From Chloroflexota bacterium (GTDB lineage: Bacteria; Chloroflexota; Limnocylindria; P2-11E), in assembly GCA_005883775.1 (NCBI GenBank), contig VBEU01000162.1, positions 1 through 44,067 of the forward strand: a stretch of 44,067 nucleotides of DNA, read 5' to 3'. Below, in pieces: positions 15,550 to 24,164 of the stretch. The position numbers and the translations under genes were made by a program. Within the stretch, counting starts at the first letter, position 1; every line of letters begins with the position of its first letter. A model generated the notes under the pieces. The model made no database searches. It saw only the letters and a list, made by a program, of their open reading frames with translations, and was not told the origin of the DNA.

Positions 15550-16665
15550 ATGAAGATCGGGATTGTTTCTCCCTACGCCTATCCGCGGCCCGGCGGTGCG
15601 AACTCGTACATCCGCGAGAGTTACGAGGAGCTGCGCCGCCTGGGACACGACGTTCGGATCATCACCGCTCCGTGGGGCGACGACCCGCCCGCTCAGGACG
15701 TGATCCAGATCGGTCAGGCGATCGCCGTCCCCTACAACGGCGCGATCGGGCGGATCACGCTGTCCCTGCGCCTCGAATGGCTCGTGTCGCGCATGCTCGA
15801 TCGGGAGCGGTTCGACATCATCCATCACCACGAGCCGCTGGTTCCGTTCCTGTCGATGCAGATCCTCGACTCCGCACGGTGCCCTCAGGTGGCCACGTTC
15901 CACGCGTTCGGCGGATTCTCCTTTTCTTACTGGGCCGGCCGGCCGATCGGCAACCGCTACATGAACAAGCTCGATGCTCGGATCGCAGTTTCGAGTGCCG
16001 CACGTCACTTCATCTCGACCTACTTCCCGGGCGATTACAAGATCATCCCGAACGGAGTGGACGTGCAGTTCTACTCGAGCGCGAGGCCGTTTCCCGAGTA
16101 TGAGGACGGAAAGATCAACATCCTCTTCGTCGGACGGCTCGAGCCGCGTAAAGGCGCGATGTATCTCATGGAGGCCTACGCGAAGCTGAAGCCCAAGCAC
16201 CCAGAGCTCCGGCTGATCCTCTGCAGCGTCGGTCCGCTGCTCGGCAAGCTCCGGCGCTTCGTCCGCGAAAATCGCCTCGAGGACGTGCTCTTCGCGGGTC
16301 GCGTGTCGGATGTGGACAAGGCCCGCTTCTACAAGACGGCGCACGTCTTCTGCGCCCCCTCGACCGGTCAAGAGTCCTTCGGGATCGTGCTCCTTGAGGC
16401 CATGGCCGCCGGCTTACCCGTCGTGGCGAGCGACATCCACGGCTACAAGCGTGTCGTACAGCGAAATGTCACCGGACTCCTGGTCGAGCCCCGCGACCCC
16501 GACGCCATCGCGGGGGCCCTCGAACGCTTGCTCTGCGAGCCCGCGCTGCGCGACCGCCTGGGCCAGGCCGGGGCGAAGCGGGCTCCCGAGTACGACTGGT
16601 CGCACGTCACCGCTCAGCTCGTTGAACTCTACGAGGAAGTCATTCGTAAGAGGGGCGTGCGCTAG
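15550..16665 (+). CDS. GT4 glycosyltransferase, PimA-like (phosphatidylinositol mannosyltransferase)
   Basis: A 371-residue GT-B enzyme. Points shared with mycobacterial PimA, from memory: PYNG (61-64) in the acceptor loop, HHEP (93-96), ATFHAF, IIPNGVDV, GRLEPRKG (195-202), CAP..GQESFGIVLLEAMAAG (268-288) with the nucleotide-sugar glutamates, and YDWSHVTAQLVELYEE at the end. PimA adds the first mannose from GDP-mannose to phosphatidylinositol on the cytoplasmic face. Other GT4 enzymes share part of this, but the operon (PI-phosphate synthase, Ino1, acyltransferases) makes PimA activity the leading hypothesis. Starts 7 bases after the PHP stop. Confidence 0.82.
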   Translation: MKIGIVSPYAYPRPGGANSYIRESYEELRRLGHDVRIITAPWGDDPPAQDVIQIGQAIAVPYNGAIGRITLSLRLEWLVSRMLDRERFDIIHHHEPLVPFLSMQILDSARCPQVATFHAFGGFSFSYWAGRPIGNRYMNKLDARIAVSSAARHFISTYFPGDYKIIPNGVDVQFYSSARPFPEYEDGKINILFVGRLEPRKGAMYLMEAYAKLKPKHPELRLILCSVGPLLGKLRRFVRENRLEDVLFAGRVSDVDKARFYKTAHVFCAPSTGQESFGIVLLEAMAAGLPVVASDIHGYKRVVQRNVTGLLVEPRDPDAIAGALERLLCEPALRDRLGQAGAKRAPEYDWSHVTAQLVELYEEVIRKRGVR

Positions 16666-16682
16666 AGTCTCGGCCCGAGGGG

Positions 16683-18344
16683 GTGGTCCTCGTGTTCAAC
16701 CGCCAGATCGCCGCGTTCGGAGTCACGCTCGCTCTCTTGCTTGCGGCCTGCACGCCTGCGCCAAAGGGCACCGCGTCTTCACCGTCCGGCGCTGCCGGCG
16801 AGCAACCGCAACCGGGCGGAACGCTCACCTTCATCGTGAACGCGGAGCCGCCGTCGTTCGACGGCCACCGCGAAACGACCTTCGCGCTCCTGCATCCGAT
16901 CGCACCGCACTACAGCACGCTCTACAAGTTCGACCCGAATGACCTGACCACGGTCATCCCGGACGTCGCCGCCGCCATGCCGGAGATCTCGGCGGACAAG
17001 CTCACCTACACGATCAAGCTCCGCACCGACGTAAAGTTCCACGACGGTACGAAGATGACGAGCGACGACATCGTCGCGACCTACAACAAGATCATCTTCC
17101 CGCCCACCGGTGTGCTCTCACCCCGCGCGGGCGCCTACGCCGCGGTCGATGCGAATGGCATCACCGCGACATCGCCCGATGCGGTCACGTTCAAGCTCAA
17201 GTACCCGTCGGCTTCGTTCGCCACGAACCTCGCCTCGCCGTGGAATTTCATCTACAGCGCGGCGAAGCTCAAGGCGGACATCCACTGGTATGAGAAGAAC
17301 ATCATGGGCACCGGCCCGTTCACGTACGTCTCGAACACCAAGGGACAGGACTGGGTCGGCAAGAAGTTCCCGGACTACTTCGGCAAGGACAAGAACGGCG
17401 TCCAGCTGCCCTACCTCGACGGATATAAGGCCCTCATCATCACCGACGCCAGCGCCGAGGTGAACGCGATCCGCAGCAAGCAGGCGGCGATCGAATTCCG
17501 TGGCTTCACGCCGCAGCAACGCGATACCCTCTCGGGCGCGCTCGGCAGCGCGCTCGCGATCCAGGAGGCGCCGTGGATTTGCGTGAACTACGTCGTCCCG
17601 AACACGAAGAAGCCGCCCTTCGATGACGTCCGGGTGCGCCAGGCGCTGACCCTCGCGATCGACCGCTATGCCGGCAGCACGTCGCTCCAGAAGATCACGA
17701 TCGTGAAGGATGTCGGCGGCCTCATGCGGCCCAAGGGTCCGTTCGCGCAGACGGACTCCGACCTCCAGAAGATCGCCGGTTTCGGCACGGACGGCGCGGC
17801 CAACAAGGCCAAAGCGAAGCAGCTCCTCGCCGACGCGGGCCAGTCGAACCTCACGTTCAAGTTCCTCAACCGCAACATCACGACGCCCTACGAGCCGGTC
17901 GCGCTCTTCGTACTCGACCAGTGGAAGCAGATCGGCATCAACGCCACGCACGACGTGAAGGAGACCTCCGCGTACCAGGCCGACCTGCGCGCAGGGAACT
18001 TCGAGGTCGCGCTTGATTTCAACTGCGACTTCCTCGATGAGCCCGACCTGCAGCTCGCCAAGTTCTGGTCCGCCTCGGGTCTCGGCAAGGGCCTGAACTT
18101 CGCGTATTACGACGACGCGGCGCTCGACAAGATGATCGACGGACAGAGCCGCGAGACCGACCCGGCCAAGCGCAAGGCGCTCGTCGCCGACATCGAGAAG
18201 TACGCGATGGACACGAAGGCCTACCAGTATCCGGTCCTCTGGTGGTACCGGATCATTCCGTACCTGAACACGGTGCGCGGCTGGCGCATCGGTTCGAACC
18301 ACTACACCAATCAGGACCTCGAGACGGTCTGGCTGGGGAAATAA
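16683..18344 (+). CDS. Family 5 solute-binding lipoprotein of a peptide-type ABC transporter
   Basis: A 553-residue SBP_bac_5 protein. N-terminal signal peptide with lipobox LLAAC (Cys23), so a membrane-anchored lipoprotein, then a Ser/Pro/Gly linker and the binding domain (GTLTFIVNAEPPSFDGH, VKFHDGTKMTSDDIVATYN, GTGPFTYVS, DDVRVRQALTLAIDR). Start GTG at 16683, with GTG 16692 as alternative. A palindrome CTCGG-C-CCGAG lies at 16669-16679 just before the start. Two permease genes follow. The ligand (peptide, opine, nickel or other) cannot be told. Confidence 0.9.
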   Translation: MVLVFNRQIAAFGVTLALLLAACTPAPKGTASSPSGAAGEQPQPGGTLTFIVNAEPPSFDGHRETTFALLHPIAPHYSTLYKFDPNDLTTVIPDVAAAMPEISADKLTYTIKLRTDVKFHDGTKMTSDDIVATYNKIIFPPTGVLSPRAGAYAAVDANGITATSPDAVTFKLKYPSASFATNLASPWNFIYSAAKLKADIHWYEKNIMGTGPFTYVSNTKGQDWVGKKFPDYFGKDKNGVQLPYLDGYKALIITDASAEVNAIRSKQAAIEFRGFTPQQRDTLSGALGSALAIQEAPWICVNYVVPNTKKPPFDDVRVRQALTLAIDRYAGSTSLQKITIVKDVGGLMRPKGPFAQTDSDLQKIAGFGTDGAANKAKAKQLLADAGQSNLTFKFLNRNITTPYEPVALFVLDQWKQIGINATHDVKETSAYQADLRAGNFEVALDFNCDFLDEPDLQLAKFWSASGLGKGLNFAYYDDAALDKMIDGQSRETDPAKRKALVADIEKYAMDTKAYQYPVLWWYRIIPYLNTVRGWRIGSNHYTNQDLETVWLGK

Positions 18345-18387
18345 CGGCGAACTAGCGGACTCGAGGGAGCCGCCCGAGACTTACCGG

Positions 18388-19335
18388 ATGCGCCGGTACG
18401 TCGCCGGGCGGCTCCTGCTCATGATCCCGACGCTCGTCGGCGTCGCCATCCTGACGTTCGTGATCATGCGTGCGGTGCCAGGCGACATCGTCGCTCTGAA
18501 ATATGCCGGCTCCCCGGTGCCGCAATCGGTCATCGACGAGGAGCGTCATCAGCTCGGACTGGATAAGCCCATGTGGGCGCAGTTCACGGATTGGATGGGC
18601 GAGATCGCGCACTTCGACCTCGGCACCTCGCTCTGGACCGGCCATCCGGTCGTCGATGAGATCCTCGTCCGCCTCCCGCTCTCGCTCGAGCTCGCCATCA
18701 TCGCGACGCTTCTCGCCATAACGATCGCGGTCCCGCTTGGCGTCCTCGCAGCGGTGCGGCAGGACACCTGGACCGACTACGCGATCCGTCTTTTCTCTAT
18801 CGGTGGTCTCGCGATGCCGAGCTTCTGGATCGGGCTCCTCATGGTGCTCGCGACCATCACGTTGTTCGGATGGGCGCCGCCTCTCGTCTTCACGGCGATC
18901 ACCGACGACCCGATCGCGAACCTCTCGCAAATGGTTCTTCCCGCGCTCTCCGTCGGCTATCGCTACTCGGCCGTGTCGATGCGCATGACGCGATCGACCG
19001 TTCTCGAGGTACTCCGCGAGGACTACGTCCGCACCGCGCGCGCGAAGGGCGTGCGCGAGAGCGTCGTCGTCCTGAGGCACGCCCTCCGGAACGCGCTCCT
19101 GCCCGTCGTCACCGTGATCAGCCTTGAGTTCGCGTTCCTCATCGGCGGCCTCGTGGTCACCGAGCAGGTCTTCAACCTGAACGGCATCGGCAAGCTCCTC
19201 GTCGACGCCGTCGCGCACCGCGATTACACGCTCATCCAAGCGCTGGTGCTGCTCCTCGCGTCCGTGTTCGTGCTCATCAATTTCGTGGTCGACATGGTCT
19301 ACGTGGTGCTGGACCCAAGGATCCGCTACTCGTGA
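18388..19335 (+). CDS. ABC transporter permease, DppB/OppB type
   Basis: A 315-residue inner-membrane permease with about six helices. N-terminal family box RRYVAGRLLLMIPTLVGVAI, periplasmic loop with LGLDKPMWAQF and LGTSLWTG, and the EAA coupling loop DYVRTARAKGVRE. The stop overlaps the start of the second permease (GTGA). Partner of the lipoprotein at 16683 and the DppC-type permease at 19332. Confidence 0.92.
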   Translation: MRRYVAGRLLLMIPTLVGVAILTFVIMRAVPGDIVALKYAGSPVPQSVIDEERHQLGLDKPMWAQFTDWMGEIAHFDLGTSLWTGHPVVDEILVRLPLSLELAIIATLLAITIAVPLGVLAAVRQDTWTDYAIRLFSIGGLAMPSFWIGLLMVLATITLFGWAPPLVFTAITDDPIANLSQMVLPALSVGYRYSAVSMRMTRSTVLEVLREDYVRTARAKGVRESVVVLRHALRNALLPVVTVISLEFAFLIGGLVVTEQVFNLNGIGKLLVDAVAHRDYTLIQALVLLLASVFVLINFVVDMVYVVLDPRIRYS

Positions 19336-20264
19336 CCGAGCTCGCGCGGCCGGTAGCCCGCGACGCCGACGACGTGGCGAAGCGCCGCTACCTCGAGTCG
19401 ACCGGGCCACGGCGCTTCGTCCGGTTCTGGCGCGAGTTCATCCGGCGGCGGCCGCTCGGTACCGCCGGCGCCGCGCTGATCATCCTCATGCTGCTGACGG
19501 CCGCGTTCGCCGACCGCATCGCGCCGTACGACCCTGTCGAGATCCGATTCAGCGATCTGCTCCAGGGCCCCTCGCTGCAGCACCTCCTCGGGACCGACCC
19601 GTTCGGTCGGGACGTGTTCTCGCGGATCGTATACGGCTCGCGGACCGCGCTTCTTGTCGGGTTCAGCGCGTCGTTCGTGGGCTGCACGCTCGGTTTGGTG
19701 CTCGGGGTGGTGGGCGCGTACTTCGGCGGAAAGGTCGATCAGCTGGTCCAGCGGCTGATGGACGTCCTCCTCAGCTTTCCGCTGATCGTCATCGCGATCG
19801 CCGTCGTCGCCGCACTCGGGACGGGCGAGGACAAGATCGCGAACGTCATCGCGGCGATCACGGTCCCGATCATCCCCCGTGTCGCGCGCGTCGTGCGTTC
19901 CAGCGCGCTCAGCATCGTGAACATGCCGTACATCGAGGCGACGCGCGCGGTCGGATCCGGCGCTGTCCGCATCATGTTCCGCCACATCGCGCCGAACGTG
20001 TTCGCGCCCTACCTCATCATGCTCACCGCGTTCCTCGGGCAGGCGATCCTGCTCGAAGCCTCGCTCTCGTTCCTTGGCCTCGGCGTGTTCGAGCCGACGC
20101 CGTCATGGGGGCTGATGCTCCGCGGCGCCGGGATGCAGTTCCTCGAGCAGGCACCGTGGCTCGCCATCGCACCCGGCGTCGCGATCAGCATGGCCGTCTT
20201 CGGCTTCAATCTCTTCGGGGACTCGCTTCGCGACGCACTCGATCCGCGGCTGCGGACGGCCTAG
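19332..20264 (+). CDS. ABC transporter permease, DppC/OppC type
   Basis: A 310-residue permease with the N-terminal cytoplasmic extension of this group (FWREFIRRRPLGTAGAALI), the box LLGTDPFGRDVFSRIVYGSR, the EAA loop YIEATRAVGSG and the end FNLFGDSLRDALDPRLR. GTG start overlaps the DppB-type stop. No DppD/DppF ATPase genes follow; the next gene is on the other strand and shares a CTAG as stop, so ATP-binding subunits must be encoded elsewhere. Confidence 0.92.
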   Translation: MTELARPVARDADDVAKRRYLESTGPRRFVRFWREFIRRRPLGTAGAALIILMLLTAAFADRIAPYDPVEIRFSDLLQGPSLQHLLGTDPFGRDVFSRIVYGSRTALLVGFSASFVGCTLGLVLGVVGAYFGGKVDQLVQRLMDVLLSFPLIVIAIAVVAALGTGEDKIANVIAAITVPIIPRVARVVRSSALSIVNMPYIEATRAVGSGAVRIMFRHIAPNVFAPYLIMLTAFLGQAILLEASLSFLGLGVFEPTPSWGLMLRGAGMQFLEQAPWLAIAPGVAISMAVFGFNLFGDSLRDALDPRLRTA

Positions 20265-20728
20265 CCGAAATCGACCCAGCCCGGAGCCCCGCGACGTCTA
20301 CGGTCGTGAAGCGTGGCAAGAATCCAGGGCAGGCCAACGAAGACGAACCACACGGCGATGTCGCCGCCGAGCGACTTTTCGACAAGGCCGAGCCCTCCGT
20401 CGATCAGCTGCCGCGCCACGCCGAGAACGATGAGGGCGCTCCAGCCACCGTACCAGGCGACCACAAAGCCCTGCGTCAGACTCGGCCGCCATGCGCGGGG
20501 TATCCCGTACTCGTCCCGCAATGTGGCGAGAGCACCGTAGGTGAGACCAAGCGCTAGAAGCAGGTAGAGGCTACTGAAGCCGTCGTTGACGGTCGCCTCT
20601 GGCCGTGGTTGAAACGGCCCAATGACCATGGCGAAGACCGCCGGCACACCGAAAAGACCCAGGAACAGGGCAATAGCCCACGTGACGACGTGATCACCGA
20701 GCGTTCGCTTACGGCCACCGGTCTCCAT
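20261..20728 (-). CDS. Four-span membrane protein of unknown function
   Basis: A 155-residue protein with about four hydrophobic segments (VVTWAIALFLGLFGVPAVF, SLYLLLALGLTYGALATL, VVAWYGGWSALIVLGV, IAVWFVFVGLPWILAT) and charged ends. No family recognised. Last gene of the minus-strand run; the 56 bases before it (20729-20784) show no clear element. Confidence 0.6.
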   Translation of the reverse strand: METGGRKRTLGDHVVTWAIALFLGLFGVPAVFAMVIGPFQPRPEATVNDGFSSLYLLLALGLTYGALATLRDEYGIPRAWRPSLTQGFVVAWYGGWSALIVLGVARQLIDGGLGLVEKSLGGDIAVWFVFVGLPWILATLHDRRRRGAPGWVDFG

Positions 20729-20784
20729 GGGATGAGGCTACCCGCGGGCGGTTGCGACACGGTGTCGGGGCTGCCTCGTAGACG

Positions 20785-21279
20785 CTACGCGCGATGTGGC
20801 GTGGTTACCTGCGCCTCGACGGCGGAGCGGATCGCGGCCTCGAGCTCATGCGGGTGTCGCGATCCGATGAGTACTGGCAGGCCCTTACGCAGGCGGATCT
20901 TCACGCCCACGTCGCCGCCGGTCGTGTACGCCCATCCCGCGGGCCCGAGGCGCACGCCCCAGCCGCCGTAGTCGATGAGCGGACGGTAGTGCTTCACCTC
21001 GAGACCGACGATGTCCCCAAACGCGATGCGCCGCGTCGGCCAGAGGTGGCGGAACGCGATGCTCACACCGCTGTCGGTGACGTCGACGTCGAGGTGCGAC
21101 AGCGAGATGAGCGCGGCGACGAGCACGACCACGACCGGTGCGGTCGCGAGGAGCAGCGCGTCGTTCGGCCGCGAAAGGACAACCGCGAGGACGGTGACCC
21201 CGACGATGAAGATCATCGCGAGCACGAGCAGTCCCATGAGAGCGTCATGGAAATGCTGTTCCTCGTGAAAGCGACTCAC
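20785..21279 (-). CDS. Membrane protein with PH-like domain, unknown function
   Basis: About 164 residues: two hydrophobic segments (LMGLLVLAMIFIVGVTVLAV and LLLATAPVVVVLVAALI) followed by a beta-rich part, ITDSG-like VDVTDSGVSIAF, IAFGDIVGLEVKHY, VKIRLRKGLPVLIGSRHPHEL, which resembles bacterial PH-like membrane proteins. The GTG at 21279 makes a GTGA overlap with the upstream gene and has GGAAGG before it; GTG 21291 is an alternative. Confidence 0.6.
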   Translation of the reverse strand: MSRFHEEQHFHDALMGLLVLAMIFIVGVTVLAVVLSRPNDALLLATAPVVVVLVAALISLSHLDVDVTDSGVSIAFRHLWPTRRIAFGDIVGLEVKHYRPLIDYGGWGVRLGPAGWAYTTGGDVGVKIRLRKGLPVLIGSRHPHELEAAIRSAVEAQVTTPHRA

Positions 21280-21958
21280 GTTCCCTTCCACACAGGCTTG
21301 CGCCGCTCGATGAAGGCTTTCACGCCCTCGCGGAAATCGGTGCTCGTGTAGCAGAGCGCGACGAGATCGGCGGCCTCGTCCGGCATCATCCGCGCACGGA
21401 TGCGACGGCTCATCTCCTTCGTCGCATGCAGCGTGAGCGGGGCATACGACCCAAGCTCCTCGACGAGTTGGCCCACCCGTGCCTCGAGCGCATCCTCACC
21501 GTCCACGATCTCGGTGACGAGACCGATCGCTCGTGCCTCCTGCGCGTCGATGAGCCGCGCCGTGAAGACAAGCTCCTTCACGCGACCGAGACCGACGAGC
21601 GCGGCGAGGCGGACGAGGTTCGCGGCGGAGAAGCAGTTCCCGAGCGTTCTCGCGACCGGGACTCCGAAGCGCGCCGACGGCGCGGCGACGCGGCGATCGT
21701 GGGCACGCGCACGTCCTCGATAGCGCCGAGCCAAGCGTCCATACGGCGCTCGTACTCGAGCGCCTGCGACGCCTCCTTGAAATCGACGAACTGGGCGATG
21801 TCCGTTCCGGCCACGAACGCATCGGCGCCGTTCGCGTCGCGGCAGATCGCGGCGATGCGGTCGTACATCGCGAACGTCATCGCGTTGCGCGCGGCCGGTC
21901 GATCGACGACGATCCAGAGCGCGCCGGCGCGGCGCTCGGTGCGGATCTCCTCGGTCAT
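21276..21958 (-). pseudogene. Enoyl-CoA hydratase/isomerase, two internal deletions
   Basis: Crotonase-fold enzyme. The N-terminal half is in one frame from ATG 21958 (IVVDRPAARNAMTFAMYDRI ... FVAGTDIAQFVDF ... VRVPTIAA), and the C-terminal half is in another (SARFGVPVARTLGN, VKELVFTARLIDAQEA, GLVTEIVDG). Two conserved pieces are missing: about 12-14 residues before FVAGTDI (in frame, junction CGGCGCCG near 21828), and about 20 residues after VPTIAA, including the GGG oxyanion-hole stretch (frameshifted, near 21700, where TCGCCGCG stands twice in tandem). Sizes are estimated from the family. Overlaps the CoA-transferase stop (ATGA). Pseudogene or assembly error; not functional as written. Confidence 0.85.
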
Positions 21959-23154
21959 GCGCGAGCGATGATGCCCGCGCTCGCGAGATCGTCCATGTCG
22001 GCGTCGCCCAAGCCAAGCTCGCGGAGCACCTCGGCGCTGTGCTCACCCAAGCGGGGACCGGCGCGGCGGTGCCGGACGGGGGTGCGGCCAAGCCGCATCG
22101 GCGAACCCAGCCCACGAAGCGTGCCCAGGACGGGATGCTCGAGATCGACGAAGAACTTCCGCGCAAGCAGGTGCTCATCGTTGAAGACGTCGCTGTAGTC
22201 CGCGATCTCGCCGCACGGCACGCCCCCCTCGCGGAGGAGCGCGAGCCAGTGTTCGGCGGGCTTCGTGCGCGTCACCTTCTCGATCGCCAGCACGAGCTCC
22301 TCGCGATTGCGAAGACGGGCATTCGCGTCGACGAATCGCCGATCGGCCTCGAGTGGTCCGAGCCCGACGGCGCCGCAGAACGCCTTCCAGTTCGGCGGGG
22401 TCGTTGCACCGACGATGAAGTGGCGATCGGAGGCCGCAACGGCCTGGTATGGCGCGACGAGCTTGTGCGCCGAGCCGGCCGCCCGCGGAACTTCGCCGCT
22501 GCCGAAGTAGATGCCCGCTTCCCAGACCGCGAGCGACACCGCCGACTCGAACATCGAGATGTCGACGAGCTGACCTCGACCGTCGCGCTCGCGGGCGCGA
22601 AGAGCCGCGAGGGTCGCGATCGTCGCGTAGAGCGCGGCGGTCAGGTCCGCGATCGAGACACCTACCTTCACCGGGACGCCACCCTCTTCGCCGGTGATGC
22701 TCATGAGCCCGCTCTGGCCCTGAACGATGATGTCGAGCGCGGGCCGGTCGGCGTACGGGCCGTCGAGTCCCCAGCCGGTGACGGCGACGTAGACAAGGCG
22801 CGCGTTCGCCTGGAGGAGCGAGGCCGGAGAGAGGCCGAGGTCATCCATGGTCCCAGGGCGCAGATTCTCGACGATCACGTCCGCTCTGCCGGCGAGCCTT
22901 TTGAAGACCTCGCGGCCTTCCTCGCGTTTGAGGTCGATCGCGAGGCTGCGCTTGTCGCGGTTGAGTCGCGCGAAGTTACCGCTCTCTCCGGACGCGAGGG
23001 GCTCGAGGAGCCGCGCGAGGTCGCCGGCTTTCGGATGCTCGACCTTTACGACGTCGGCGCCGAGATCGGCGAGCTGCATCCCGCAGAACGGGCCCGCCAT
23101 GTAGTTGCCGATCTCGACCACACGGATGCCCGCAAGGGGCGGGGCGCCTAGCAC
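21955..23154 (-). CDS. Class III CoA-transferase (CaiB/BaiF family)
   Basis: A 399-residue enzyme moving CoA between carboxylic acids. Family marks: PLAGIRVVEIGNYMAGPFCG, LADLGADVVKVEHP (catalytic Asp region), NRDKRSLAIDLK, DVIVENLRPGTMDDLGL, ALDIIVQGQSGLMSITG, QLVDISMFES. Start taken as GTG 23154, which overlaps the upstream stop by 7 bases and begins right at the family start; the frame extends further up but without family sequence. Coupled to the enoyl-CoA hydratase, suggesting activation and processing of an unsaturated acid. Substrate unknown. Confidence 0.9.
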   Translation of the reverse strand: MLGAPPLAGIRVVEIGNYMAGPFCGMQLADLGADVVKVEHPKAGDLARLLEPLASGESGNFARLNRDKRSLAIDLKREEGREVFKRLAGRADVIVENLRPGTMDDLGLSPASLLQANARLVYVAVTGWGLDGPYADRPALDIIVQGQSGLMSITGEEGGVPVKVGVSIADLTAALYATIATLAALRARERDGRGQLVDISMFESAVSLAVWEAGIYFGSGEVPRAAGSAHKLVAPYQAVAASDRHFIVGATTPPNWKAFCGAVGLGPLEADRRFVDANARLRNREELVLAIEKVTRTKPAEHWLALLREGGVPCGEIADYSDVFNDEHLLARKFFVDLEHPVLGTLRGLGSPMRLGRTPVRHRRAGPRLGEHSAEVLRELGLGDADMDDLASAGIIARA

Positions 23155-24164
23155 GTGCCCCAGCGGTCGATCCGGCCCCCGCTCTGTCTCCACACGCCGG
23201 CAAGCGTTCCCTCGTAGCCCACGAACCAGACCTCGTTGCCGTGCGCGAACACGCTGCGGATGGAGCATGTCGTGCTGAGGTTGGCGACGGGGCTAACGGT
23301 GTTGCCCTCGACCATAAGCGCTGTTCCGTCATCGCCGACGACGTACGTGATCGCCCCGACGCGCACCGACGCGCGGAGCTCGTGCTGCACGCCGCTCTCG
23401 AGCGGATGCCAGTGGCCGTCGAACCGGAGGATCACTCCATCATCGCCGGCCGCGATCGCCTCGGTGGCCGATGTCGCCGCGATCGTGCGCAGGGTCACCT
23501 TCGTACCGGTGTCATACGGCTTCCAGCCGACGGTCCCGCCGACTTTTTCGAGACGGTACGACACCCCGGTTGCGCCGACCATCCACGCGGAGCCTCCCGC
23601 GAAGCCGACCACTCCATAGAGATCCTCGTCGATCCCTCCGGCGTATTGGTCCCACCCCGCGAAGCTCTGTCGCTGCACGTTGCCCTCGGAGCCGACGACG
23701 AGCGCGCCATCGGGCACCACCGAGACGGCGTACGCATTGAACGACCCGATGTCGTCGGCGCGGATCGTCTTGCCGAGGTCATCGATGGTGACGACGCGGC
23801 CGAAGGCGCCCACCGCAATGACCGTGTCCGGACTGCACGCTGCCGCGACGAGCGAGCGCAGGGTCGCGTCGATGAGCTCCCAGCGCTGCAGCTGGCGATC
23901 GAACCGTCCGATCCCACCGCCGTCCGACACGACCCACACCGCGTCGTCGGTCGCGCACCCCGCCGAGAGCGGCTGCTTGAACACGAACGGGCCGGTGTCG
24001 GGCTCGGCCGTCGCCGTCGGGACCGGCGCCGGCGTGGCGGGCGGCGGCGTCGGCGTGGCGCGGGTGACGACCCCGACGGCGGCGCCCGCGCCGACCGCGA
24101 GGACGAGCATGATCGCGGCCGCGGCAAGGGCCGTGCTCGTGCGAAGCGTCCCGGGTGGAATCAG
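23148..24164 (-). CDS. Membrane-anchored or secreted protein with propeller-like repeats
   Basis: About 338 residues if it starts at CTG 24164, which overlaps the htpX stop as CTGA; the first ATG (24110) would cut the hydrophobic anchor in half. N-terminal hydrophobic segment (AAAAIMLVLAVGAGAAVGVV), a Thr/Pro-rich linker, then about six repeats of the type DAVWVVSDGGGIGRFD, DTVIAVGAFGRVVTID, GALVVGSEGNVQR, EAIAAGDDGVILRFDG, consistent with a beta-propeller outside the membrane. No enzymatic motif seen. Function unknown. Confidence 0.7.
   Translation of the reverse strand: MIPPGTLRTSTALAAAAIMLVLAVGAGAAVGVVTRATPTPPPATPAPVPTATAEPDTGPFVFKQPLSAGCATDDAVWVVSDGGGIGRFDRQLQRWELIDATLRSLVAAACSPDTVIAVGAFGRVVTIDDLGKTIRADDIGSFNAYAVSVVPDGALVVGSEGNVQRQSFAGWDQYAGGIDEDLYGVVGFAGGSAWMVGATGVSYRLEKVGGTVGWKPYDTGTKVTLRTIAATSATEAIAAGDDGVILRFDGHWHPLESGVQHELRASVRVGAITYVVGDDGTALMVEGNTVSPVANLSTTCSIRSVFAHGNEVWFVGYEGTLAGVWRQSGGRIDRWGTC

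Noticed and set aside
16669..16679. CTCGG-C-CCGAG as a terminator of the glycolipid operon
   Set aside because: The stem is only 5 bp, has no T-tract and sits directly before the next start codon; it could equally be an operator, so no terminator is called.
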